The notes under the pieces were generated by a model. The model was given only the letters and a program-made list of their open reading frames with translations. It was not told the DNA's origin and made no database searches. Made by a program: the position numbers and the translations under genes. From positions 62,001-126,000 of the forward strand of contig CAZGQM010000001.1 in assembly GCA_964528055.1 (NCBI GenBank): a stretch of 64,000 nt of DNA, written 5' to 3'. Of the stretch, positions 40,385-48,779 are shown piece by piece. How positions within the stretch are numbered: position 1 is the stretch's first letter; each line of letters begins with the position of its first letter. Origin of the DNA: Geoanaerobacter sp964528055 (GTDB lineage: Bacteria > Desulfobacterota > Desulfuromonadia > Geobacterales > DSM-12255).

Positions 40385-42661
40385 ATGCCACTCACTAACC
40401 TAAATCCTCCCCAGCGTGAGGCGGTACTTCACGGCGAAGGCCCCCTCCTGATTCTTGCCGGAGCCGGTTCCGGTAAAACCCGTGTAATTGTTCAGAGGAT
40501 CATCAATCTTGTCTGCAAAGCAGACGTTCCTCCATGGCAGATCCTGGCGGTCACCTTCACCAACAAGGCTGCCGGAGAGATGCGGGAGAGGGTGGAGAAG
40601 GCGCTAGGTTCCAAAGACCTTCCACTCATCTCCACATTCCACTCTGTTTGCGCCCGCATACTTCGACAGGATGGCCACTATCTCGGTTTTGACAGATCCT
40701 TCGCCATATACGACGATGGCGACAGTCAGAAGATACTGAAGGAGATTCTGTCTGAGCTGAATCTGGACGAGAAGCGCTACCCGCCCCGCTCACTGGCTGC
40801 TGCCATCGACGACTGCAAAAATAACGGTCGTCTTCCGCACGAGATGCCATCAGACTATCAAAATGCACTCCTTGCAAAGGTCTATGGAGCCTACCAGGGC
40901 CGCCTGAAGAAATGCAACGCCCTTGACTTCGGCGACCTTGTGCTGATGACTGTGAAGCTTTTCGAGCAGGAACCTCTGGTGCTGGAGCGCTACCAGGACC
41001 GCTGGCGCTGGCTTATGGTGGACGAGTATCAGGACACCAACCCGATCCAGTACAGGCTTGTCACCATGTTGGCCGGTAAGCGTCGCAACCTCTGCGTAGT
41101 AGGTGATGATGATCAGTCGATCTATCGGTGGCGCGGGGCGGATATTCGCAATATCCTCGATTTTGAGAAGGACTTTCCTGGGGTAATGGTGGTCAAACTG
41201 GAGCAGAACTACCGCTCAACCCAGACCATACTCAGTGCTGCCGGAGCAGTGGTGGCCCAAAACCGGGGGCGAAAGCCAAAGACTCTCTGGACTGAAAACA
41301 AGAAAGGAGAGCGGATCGTCTACCGAAGACTTGAGAGCGAGAGAGATGAGGCGCGATTTGTCTCTCAAGAGATCGTGCGACATCAGCGCCGGGGCGGGAG
41401 TCTTTCTGAGGCAGCTGTCTTCTATCGGACAAATGCCCAGTCCCGTGCCATAGAGGACGCACTTGTGGCTGAAGGAACTGCGTATCACATGGTCGGTGGT
41501 ACCCGTTTCTATGAGCGGATGGAGGTCAAGGATATACTCGCGTATCTCAAAGTGCTTGTAAACCCGGCCGATGAGGTGGCACTTAAACGGATTATCAACA
41601 CACCGCCGCGAGGTATTGGTCATTCGACGGTGGAAAAGGTGGCTGATTTTGCTGCACGGCAAGGGATAACCCTCTACGAAGCTGTCCGTAGTGCCGCGGA
41701 TGGCGCAATCCTTGCCTCTGGTCCCCGTGGCAAGCTGGCTCCTTTTGTGTCGATGATGGATGGTTTTGCTGCGATAAGGGATGCGGTCTCTCTTGAAGAA
41801 CTGACATCAAGAATCATCAAGGAATCCGGTTATGAGGCCAAAATGCGTGAGGATCGGAGCGAAGAGTCAGCCGACCGACTGGCCAACCTTCAGGAACTTC
41901 TGGCCGCGATTGCGGAATTCGAACAGTCTAACGACGAGAGCGGGGTTTCCCCCTTTCTTGAGCAGGTGGCTCTGATATCTGATCTGGAGAGAAGTGAGAA
42001 GGGGCGAGAGTCTGTGACACTTATGACCCTTCATGCCGCCAAAGGGCTAGAATTCCCTCTTGTATTCATGGTGGGGATGGAGGAGAAACTCTTTCCTCAT
42101 CTCCGCTCTCTTGAAGATCCCGATCAGATGGAGGAGGAGCGGAGACTCTGTTACGTTGGGATGACCCGTGCAATGGAGCGCCTCTTCCTTTCTAATGCCC
42201 GTCGTCGCCGGGTCTTTGGTCAGGATCAGCTCAACCCCCCCTCCCGATTCATCGTTGACATCCCCGCAGAATTCATTGATCTGGAGGAAGAACCGTCTGT
42301 ACCTTCTAGCGGGGGGTGGGGTGGGACTTCTTGGAACCGGAGTTTCGGAAGCGGAAGGAGCTCTACTGTATCGTCACCTCTCCCGGATAAAGCTTCATCT
42401 CAGCCTGAAGCAGGGGGGCATAATCTGGAAAGTGTCGTTGGGTATGCTGATGACAACGGAGAATGCCGAGAGGTTGAACTGGTGCCGGACGAACCGAGCG
42501 GGGTGATTCTTGGGATGAAGGTCCGTCACGCAAAGTTCGGCATAGGTGTCATACGGAGGATTGAAGGATCCGGAGACGATCAAAAGGTGATCGTCTGGTT
42601 TAACTCGGTTGGTCCAAAGAAGCTGCTGGTGAGGTTTGCAGGACTGGAGCGCGTGCTATGA
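40385..42661 (+). CDS. pcrA: UvrD/PcrA-type superfamily 1 DNA helicase
   Basis: 758 residues. 3'-5' helicase of DNA repair and replication-fork clearing. Motif I AGAGSGKT (residues 25-32), Q-motif LNPPQREAV, motif II VDEYQDTN, motif III GDDDQSIYRWRGA, motif IV YRS, motif V TLHAAKGLEFPLVF, motif VI VGMTRAMERL. The C-terminal GMKVRHAKFGIGVIRRIEGSGDDQKVIVWFNSVGPKKLL is the Tudor-like RNA polymerase-binding domain of PcrA/UvrD. The stop overlaps the convergent PilZ gene by 6 bases. Confidence 0.95.
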   Translation: MPLTNLNPPQREAVLHGEGPLLILAGAGSGKTRVIVQRIINLVCKADVPPWQILAVTFTNKAAGEMRERVEKALGSKDLPLISTFHSVCARILRQDGHYLGFDRSFAIYDDGDSQKILKEILSELNLDEKRYPPRSLAAAIDDCKNNGRLPHEMPSDYQNALLAKVYGAYQGRLKKCNALDFGDLVLMTVKLFEQEPLVLERYQDRWRWLMVDEYQDTNPIQYRLVTMLAGKRRNLCVVGDDDQSIYRWRGADIRNILDFEKDFPGVMVVKLEQNYRSTQTILSAAGAVVAQNRGRKPKTLWTENKKGERIVYRRLESERDEARFVSQEIVRHQRRGGSLSEAAVFYRTNAQSRAIEDALVAEGTAYHMVGGTRFYERMEVKDILAYLKVLVNPADEVALKRIINTPPRGIGHSTVEKVADFAARQGITLYEAVRSAADGAILASGPRGKLAPFVSMMDGFAAIRDAVSLEELTSRIIKESGYEAKMREDRSEESADRLANLQELLAAIAEFEQSNDESGVSPFLEQVALISDLERSEKGRESVTLMTLHAAKGLEFPLVFMVGMEEKLFPHLRSLEDPDQMEEERRLCYVGMTRAMERLFLSNARRRRVFGQDQLNPPSRFIVDIPAEFIDLEEEPSVPSSGGWGGTSWNRSFGSGRSSTVSSPLPDKASSQPEAGGHNLESVVGYADDNGECREVELVPDEPSGVILGMKVRHAKFGIGVIRRIEGSGDDQKVIVWFNSVGPKKLLVRFAGLERVL

Positions 42662-42946
42662 AACGGAAGTTTTCCGGTCACAGTCAAGAAAGGTCTTTTC
42701 CAGCTCCAGTGCGATTCCTTCTGTGGTTTTTCTGACTACCTTTGCCCTCATCTGGCAGATCTTGTTTTCCTTTGAATGGTGGTAGATGGTTATCAGAACC
42801 GAGTCATTTTCGGGGATGTTCTGTCCGGTCTTTACAAAGACCCCTTTTAGGCTGATGTTGTCCAGTTCCCCTTCTACAATTTTATCGTTGTACGTGATGG
42901 TCGCTTCTAGGTGGATGGGTAGCCTCGAGTAATTCCGTGCTTTCAT
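42656..42946 (-). CDS. Single-domain PilZ protein, c-di-GMP receptor
   Basis: 96 residues. The N-terminal RNYSR (residues 4-8) fits the RxxxR motif and DNISLKGVF (residues 28-36) fits [DN]xSxxG, the two c-di-GMP-binding elements. Stand-alone, no output domain visible. Shares 6 bases with the helicase 3' end. A possible reader of the c-di-GMP degraded by the HD-GYP proteins in this window, but no direct link is seen. Confidence 0.85.
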   Translation of the reverse strand: MKARNYSRLPIHLEATITYNDKIVEGELDNISLKGVFVKTGQNIPENDSVLITIYHHSKENKICQMRAKVVRKTTEGIALELEKTFLDCDRKTSVS

Positions 42947-43045
42947 CGGTCTCTCCTATTGCCGCTACTGCCATCTGCCGCACCAAATACCGAACAATAA
43001 GTATATCTCGTTACGGCTGACATGCAATCCTGAAGCGCAAAGCTT

Positions 43046-43074
43046 TTGACAAGCAGGGGTGATTCGGCTACCTT
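43046..43074 (+). promoter_or_regulatory. Promoter placing transcription start at the yqaA-like ATG
   Basis: Consensus TTGACA (43046-43051), a 17-base spacer, and a weak TACCTT -10 (43069-43074). A start 7-8 bases on falls at 43081-43082, the first base of the gene's ATG. Confidence 0.5.
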
Positions 43075-43081
43075 GGGAATT

Positions 43082-43537
43082 ATGCAGGAGTTTCTCACAA
43101 GCAACGGTTACCCGGCACTTTTCCTGCTAAGCTTCCTTGCCTCTACGCTCCTTCCGCTAGGTTCGGAATGGCTTCTGGTCGCTCTTCTGATCAAAGGTTT
43201 CGTACCGCTTCACTTGGTGATGGTTGCTTCTGTCGGAAATTTTCTGGGGGCCTGCACCACGTACGCTCTGGGGATTTACGGCAGTCGTTTCATTGAGGAG
43301 AAGATCTTCAAGATGGACGAACGCGACAGGAGGAGGGCCGAACTCACTTTTGAGCGATTCGGCAGTTGGAGCCTTCTCTTTACCTGGCTGCCGGTGATTG
43401 GCGACCCGCTCTGTCTGGCAGCAGGGGTTCTGAAGGTTGGTTTTACCCGTTTCGCCGTGCTGGTAATGCTTGGAAAGATGATTCGCTACGCGGTTGTAGC
43501 CTGGGCGACGATTGAAGGAATAAACCTGTTTGTCTGA
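43082..43537 (+). CDS. YqaA-family (DedA/SNARE-associated) membrane protein
   Basis: About 151 residues with four or so hydrophobic segments. N-terminal GYPALFLLSFLASTLLPLGSEWLLVALL and the central FGSWSLLFTWLPVIGDPLCLAAGVLKV match YqaA, the short DedA-superfamily proteins thought to handle polyprenyl phosphates or membrane potential. No clear Shine-Dalgarno; transcript start inferred at the ATG. Confidence 0.8.
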   Translation: MQEFLTSNGYPALFLLSFLASTLLPLGSEWLLVALLIKGFVPLHLVMVASVGNFLGACTTYALGIYGSRFIEEKIFKMDERDRRRAELTFERFGSWSLLFTWLPVIGDPLCLAAGVLKVGFTRFAVLVMLGKMIRYAVVAWATIEGINLFV

Positions 43538-43559
43538 TTATGTTTCAACAGGAGTATTG

Positions 43560-44867
43560 ATGATAACATGTAAAACATCTTGCCTCTCCAACGGCCTTCG
43601 TCTGGTCGCTGTGGAGATGCCTCATCTACATAGCGCTGAGATTGCCGTCTATATTAAAGCCGGTGGCCGCAATGACACTCTGGAAAAGGCCGGTCTTGCA
43701 CATTTTGTGGAACACATGCTCTTTCGTGGTACAAAGGACTACCCTACAACCTTGGAGCTGGAAAACGCTTTTGAGGCAGTAGGCGGCAGCGTTAATGCGT
43801 CTACGGACGAAGAGACCACCTGCTACTTTTCCCGTATCCATCCCACCCATGCACCGAAGGGTATCGCCATACTCGCCTCAATGCTCCGCCGACCGCTTCT
43901 CTCCGGTTTGGATACCGAACGTCGGATTATCATTGAGGAGGCGATGGAGGACATCAATGAGCAGGGTGAAGAGATCAATACCAATAACCTGTCGAGCCGC
44001 CTGATGTGGCCGGATCATCCCCTAGGAATGCCGACCATCGGCTATCTGGAGACGATTCGCGAGGTTTCGAGGGAGGATCTGATCAGCTACCTGGCGCGTC
44101 ATTACGTTCCTGAGAATGCCGTGGTGGTGGTGTCAGGCAATGTCCAGGCCGAGGAGTTCTTTACTGCATGCGAAACAGAGTTTGGCGATTGGCAGAATGT
44201 CACTGCACCGACGCTGGTGAAGGCAGATTTTGACCAGTCTGAGCCACGGCTACTCTTTGCATCGGATTCCGACAGCCAGCTCCATCTCCATCTGGCGTTT
44301 CGCGGTTTTGCCCGGTTGGACCGGAGGATCATGGCTATACGCATGTTGCGCAGGATTCTCTGCGGAGGCGGAAGCTCCCGCCTTCACCTCTCTCTGCGTG
44401 AACGCCTCGGAATAGTCTACTCGGTGGAGGCCAGTATCGCTGCATACGAAGAGACCGGCTCCTTTGCCATTGAACTCTCTACTTCGCCTGAAAACCTGGA
44501 CCGAGCAGTCTCAGAGGTGTTGGGGGAGGCTCTGGCCCTCTCTGCCGGACCGATCCCTGCCGGCGAGCTGGAGAGGGTGCGGAACAGCTATTTTTTTGAC
44601 CTTGAGTACAGCCGGGATTCTACCTATGAGATGCAGGTCCGTTATGGGTGGGGGGAACTGATGGGGATGGTCAGGAGTCTGGAGGACGACTATGCCGAGG
44701 CTGCGGCCATCGATGCAGGGCATCTGCAGGAGACTGCGGCTGCCCTCTTTGCGCCCAATAACCTGAATCTGGTTGTTGTCGGCCCGTGGCAGGAGTCGGC
44801 TCGCAAAGCAGTTGAGCTGCAGGTGGATGAGTACTGCCGGAAGTGGAAAGAGCGCTTACAGTGTTAA
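43560..44867 (+). CDS. M16-family zinc metalloprotease (insulinase/YmxG-like)
   Basis: About 435 residues. Zinc-binding HxxEH motif (His48, Glu51, His52; AHFVEHMLFRGTKDYP) with the downstream Glu (EEAMEDINEQGE) as third ligand. Second M16 half after about residue 195. The size suits a single-chain bacterial processing protease of the YmxG type. ATG 43560 has AGGAG at a proper spacing. It overlaps the convergent hslO stop by 4 bases. Confidence 0.9.
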   Translation: MITCKTSCLSNGLRLVAVEMPHLHSAEIAVYIKAGGRNDTLEKAGLAHFVEHMLFRGTKDYPTTLELENAFEAVGGSVNASTDEETTCYFSRIHPTHAPKGIAILASMLRRPLLSGLDTERRIIIEEAMEDINEQGEEINTNNLSSRLMWPDHPLGMPTIGYLETIREVSREDLISYLARHYVPENAVVVVSGNVQAEEFFTACETEFGDWQNVTAPTLVKADFDQSEPRLLFASDSDSQLHLHLAFRGFARLDRRIMAIRMLRRILCGGGSSRLHLSLRERLGIVYSVEASIAAYEETGSFAIELSTSPENLDRAVSEVLGEALALSAGPIPAGELERVRNSYFFDLEYSRDSTYEMQVRYGWGELMGMVRSLEDDYAEAAAIDAGHLQETAAALFAPNNLNLVVVGPWQESARKAVELQVDEYCRKWKERLQC

Positions 44868-45742
44868 ATGGCTGCTTCTTTCAGAAGCCGTTCCAGTTCC
44901 ACCAGGTCGAAGTGGTAGATCTCCTGACAAAACTCGCAGGTGACATCTGCCTCTCCCTCCTTTTCCAGCAGTTCAGTCAACTCCATCCTGCCTAATGAAA
45001 TGAGCACCCGCTCGATCCGTTCACGGCTGCAGGAACAGACAAAGGCCACGACACGCTTTTCTATGGTATGGTAGGGGATGCCTTGGAATAGCCGCTCCAG
45101 TAGCTGTTCAGGCGAATTGCCCTCGTGCAGGAGGGCTGTCAGTGGCGGCAATTCGGCAAGTCGTGCCATCAGCTGATCTACAATTCCCTCATCACCCGGT
45201 GGGAGCGATTGTATCAGAAATCCCCCGCTAGCCGAGACACTGTTGTCCGGCTCCACAAAGACCCCCAGCCCAACCGCGGACGGGGTCTGTTCCGACTCCG
45301 TAAGATAGATCGCCAGATCCTCCCCGATCTCGCTGGTGGCCAGCGGCACTATCCCCCGGTATGGTTGTTTCATCCCCAGATCTTTTGTCACCGTCAAAAG
45401 CCCTGCCTTTCCCAAGGCCGATGCCACGTCGAGGCGTCCCTCCGGGGTCTCCATATGTACCGCCGGCACCCGCACATACCCCCTGACTGCACCGTTGGCA
45501 TCGGCCTCCACCAGAACCTTCTTCAGCGGCCCGTTCCCCTCGAAGCTGAGCGCTACCCGGTCACCGCTCTTAAGAAGAGCTCCCATCAGCACGCCTGCCG
45601 TCAACCCCCTACCGAGCGCAACAGCTGCCGTGGGCCAGGCACCCTGGCGCTGACAGGCTTCATTCACGAGAGTTGTGGTGATGCATGCCAACGCCCGGAC
45701 AGTCCCTTTTTCGGTCATTATACGTACAAGGTAATCGTTCAC
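44864..45742 (-). CDS. hslO: Redox-regulated chaperone Hsp33
   Basis: 292 residues. Holdase activated by oxidation. The C-terminal zinc center is formed by CSC (VAFVCSCSRERIERVL) and CEFC (DVTCEFCQEIYHFD), the diagnostic CxC-x(n)-CxxC. Beta-rich N-terminal core (ALSFEGNGPLKKVLVEADANGAVRGYV). GTG start with GGAGAG upstream. Confidence 0.96.
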   Translation of the reverse strand: MNDYLVRIMTEKGTVRALACITTTLVNEACQRQGAWPTAAVALGRGLTAGVLMGALLKSGDRVALSFEGNGPLKKVLVEADANGAVRGYVRVPAVHMETPEGRLDVASALGKAGLLTVTKDLGMKQPYRGIVPLATSEIGEDLAIYLTESEQTPSAVGLGVFVEPDNSVSASGGFLIQSLPPGDEGIVDQLMARLAELPPLTALLHEGNSPEQLLERLFQGIPYHTIEKRVVAFVCSCSRERIERVLISLGRMELTELLEKEGEADVTCEFCQEIYHFDLVELERLLKEAAI

Positions 45743-46099
45743 TTACTCTCCATAACTTCTGTGGATATCTGGCATTAGAGTACTTCAGGCCTTGTGTGAG
45801 GTCAAGTCCGAGAAGGGAGTGTTGGGCTGGAAATATTGATGACCTCAGACTTGCGAGCCTGCCTGAAGAGAACAACCATTAGGTGTGCAGTATCTCTAAT
45901 TGAACGGCGGGGCCTTCAGTAAGATCCGACATGCTACTCAATATGTTACTAGAGATTCTACATTCATTGGAATTTGCCTCTCAAGGGATTATAGTAATTT
46001 CCGATATGGTAACTAGCCATATTCGGTGGCTACAGAAGAAAGCAGCTAGAGGAGAGACCTATTGATCAAAGTTGAATCTCAGGAGAATAGGGTCGCAGG
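45743..46099. other. 357-bp divergent intergenic region with one inverted repeat
   Basis: Carries the upstream regions of hslO (minus) and the hybrid kinase (plus). No gene found. The one notable structure is CCGATATGG (46001-46009) and CCATATTCGG (46017-46026), an inverted repeat with one bulge, 74 bases before the kinase start; it could be an operator or a leader hairpin. A clear -10/-35 pair is not apparent. Confidence 0.6.
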
Positions 46100-48754
46100 A
46101 TGAAACGTCTCCTGTCACTATCTATCAGGACCCACCTTCTGCTCATAGCAGCCATCATTATGGTTGTACCTCTCGGTATCATTGTCCATTCATCGTTTAA
46201 ACAACGCGAGTACCAAGAGAACGAAACAAAATACCATACCAGCCAACTGGTTAATCAGGTCGGTTCAGAATTATCAAGTCTCTCCACAAGTACGGAACTG
46301 CTTCTCAATACGCTTTCCAAAACCACGATTGTCCAACAGCGGAATGCTGGCGCCGTCAACAACCTCCTTGCCGACATCATCAAGCAGTACCCCATTTACT
46401 CAAACCTCCTTATGCTGGACAAGACAGGCACCTTGTGGGCTTCGGCGCTTCCTTTCAAGGAGCCGATTTCATACATGGAACGACGGCATGTCAAAAATGC
46501 CTTGTCCAGCGGGAAATTCTCCTCCAGTCAATACTCAATGGGGAAACTGATCCGTAAGCCGATTTTTGCATTTGCTCTCCCTATGAAGGATGAATCGGGA
46601 CAGATCAGCGGGGTCGCCATCGCAGCGCTTGATCTCGATAATTACACCAGGGTTCTAAAAGGGCTTAAATTCCCGAACGATACGACTATTCTTCTTGTGG
46701 ATCACCAGGGCACCATCCTGTATAACGCGCTCTATCCTGATATGATAGGCAAAACGGATCGGGTTGACCTTTTCAACAGAATGACCAAAGGTCCTGATGA
46801 GGGGACATTTGAGGCAGTTGGCAATATCGGCCGCTACAATATCATTTCGTATCGGAAGCTCAAGCTTGAACATGAACAGACTCCGTACATGTATGTACGT
46901 GCAGCCATAGGCCATAAGATCGCATTGGAACAGGCCAACAGAGATTTGATGGTAAACCTCATTGTTCTGACATCCTTGATGCTGGTAATGTTAGGTTGTG
47001 CAAAGTATTTCAGTAACAGATACCTGATTAGAAAAATTGATTCGCTTCAGGATGCCTCACGCCGTTTGGCCGACGGTAATTTTGATGTAAGGGTGGCAGA
47101 TCAGGTTATTGGCGGCGAGTTGGGGGAGTTGGGGCGCACCTTTGACATCATGGCCCAGGCTCTATCCGACGATAAAGCCACACGGGAGCGGATAGAAAAG
47201 TCACTGAAGGAAAGCGAGGGACAGTTACGGAACGCTGTCCTCAATTCACCGTTTCCGACCATGCTGCATGCGGAAGATGGCGAAGTCATGCTTATAAGTA
47301 AATCCTGGACTGAGATAACCGGTTACACTCACGATGAAATACCGACGATCATCGACTGGACCCGCCGAGCCTATGGCCAAAACGAAGATGTGGTGAAGAA
47401 GCATATTCAAGGGCTCTTCGAACTGACTCAAAGAAACGATGAAGGTGAGTATTGCATCATAACCAACACCGGTGAAGTACGGATATGGGATTTCAGCACG
47501 GCACCCATAGGTATCCTTCCAGATGGCAGACGACTCGTCATCAGCATGGCGAAGGATGTGACCGAACAGCGGCACCTCGAAGAGCAGTTGGTTCAGTCTC
47601 AGAAGATGGAGGCCATTGGAACCTTGGCAGGGGGGGTCGCCCATGATTTCAACAATATCCTGATGGTCATAGATGGTTACGGATCCATGTTGCAGAATCA
47701 TGTGAAGGATGATCCCAAAGCATTAAAAATGCTCGATCAGGTACTTGCCTCATCACGTCGTGCTGCAGATATGACTTCGCAACTTCTCGCGTTTAGCCGA
47801 AAACAGACAGTGGAGCTCAAAACCGTCAACTTGAATGATATTATCCACGGACTTAAGAAGAGTCTGTCACGCCTGATCGGAGAGCATATTGATTGCCGGT
47901 TTGATACGCCACTAAACCCGCTTTATGCAAATGCGGACAGATCCCAACTAGAACAAGTGATCATTAATCTTGCGGTTAATGCGCGAGATGCGATGCAGGA
48001 TGGCGGCAAGATTGTCATTTCAATGGAAGAGATACTGATTGGTGACCTTACAATCGGATTGCACGACATTGATGCGCGGGGGAGATACGGGCTTATCAGC
48101 GTGTCAGATACGGGAGACGGAATAGCCCCGGAGTTCCTGAACAGAATCTTCGACCCGTTCTTCACTACCAAGGAAGTAGGCAAAGGGACCGGTCTCGGGC
48201 TTTCCATGGTCTATGGAATCATCAAGAAACATAATGGCTACATAAATGTGTACAGTGAAGTAGGAAAGGGGACCGCATTCAAGATTTACCTGCCGCTGAC
48301 GGATGAAATTCAGCGAGTATCATCAGAAACAGAAAGAGAGGAGCTTCCACGAGGCAATGAAGGCATTCTTCTGGTCGAGGATGACGAGGCTATTCTTCAG
48401 ATGATCTCTGAACTGCTGGAAGATTACGGCTACACACTGTTTACGGCTTCCAACGGCGAAGAAGCAATCAAGCGGTTTCTGGAACAGAAAGATTCAATTG
48501 ACCTGGTACTGACTGATGTTATCATGCCTCTGATGAATGGCCGTGACGCCTATGAGAAAATACACTCTCTCAAGCCGAATATGCCGGTGATCTACATGAG
48601 TGGTTACCCTGCAGATCTTATGCCCCAGCGAGTGGAGGGAGACAGCATCAATTATCTCTCCAAACCGATAAATCCTGACGCACTGTTGAATAAGGTCCGT
48701 GACGTGCTCCAGCAAAGCTACAGCGAAGCAGATGACTCCTCGAAATCAATCTAG
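46100..48754 (+). CDS. Hybrid sensor histidine kinase (dCache-HAMP-PAS-HisKA-HATPase-REC)
   Basis: 884 residues. Two membrane helices (about 9-30 and 283-305) flank a periplasmic double-Cache-like domain. Then a HAMP linker (RRLADGNFDVRVADQV), a PAS domain (about 370-500), the phospho-accepting His515 (GGVAHDFNNIL, HisKA), HATPase with N-box (NLAVNARDAM) and GTGLGLSMVYGI, and a C-terminal receiver with Asp806 (LVLTDVIMPLMNG). The N-terminal ligand and the partner response protein are unknown; no separate regulator is adjacent. The phosphorelay probably ends on a distant HPt or acts within the REC. Confidence 0.92.
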   Translation: MKRLLSLSIRTHLLLIAAIIMVVPLGIIVHSSFKQREYQENETKYHTSQLVNQVGSELSSLSTSTELLLNTLSKTTIVQQRNAGAVNNLLADIIKQYPIYSNLLMLDKTGTLWASALPFKEPISYMERRHVKNALSSGKFSSSQYSMGKLIRKPIFAFALPMKDESGQISGVAIAALDLDNYTRVLKGLKFPNDTTILLVDHQGTILYNALYPDMIGKTDRVDLFNRMTKGPDEGTFEAVGNIGRYNIISYRKLKLEHEQTPYMYVRAAIGHKIALEQANRDLMVNLIVLTSLMLVMLGCAKYFSNRYLIRKIDSLQDASRRLADGNFDVRVADQVIGGELGELGRTFDIMAQALSDDKATRERIEKSLKESEGQLRNAVLNSPFPTMLHAEDGEVMLISKSWTEITGYTHDEIPTIIDWTRRAYGQNEDVVKKHIQGLFELTQRNDEGEYCIITNTGEVRIWDFSTAPIGILPDGRRLVISMAKDVTEQRHLEEQLVQSQKMEAIGTLAGGVAHDFNNILMVIDGYGSMLQNHVKDDPKALKMLDQVLASSRRAADMTSQLLAFSRKQTVELKTVNLNDIIHGLKKSLSRLIGEHIDCRFDTPLNPLYANADRSQLEQVIINLAVNARDAMQDGGKIVISMEEILIGDLTIGLHDIDARGRYGLISVSDTGDGIAPEFLNRIFDPFFTTKEVGKGTGLGLSMVYGIIKKHNGYINVYSEVGKGTAFKIYLPLTDEIQRVSSETEREELPRGNEGILLVEDDEAILQMISELLEDYGYTLFTASNGEEAIKRFLEQKDSIDLVLTDVIMPLMNGRDAYEKIHSLKPNMPVIYMSGYPADLMPQRVEGDSINYLSKPINPDALLNKVRDVLQQSYSEADDSSKSI

Positions 48755-48779
48755 TCAATACCACTAACCGACACTTTGA

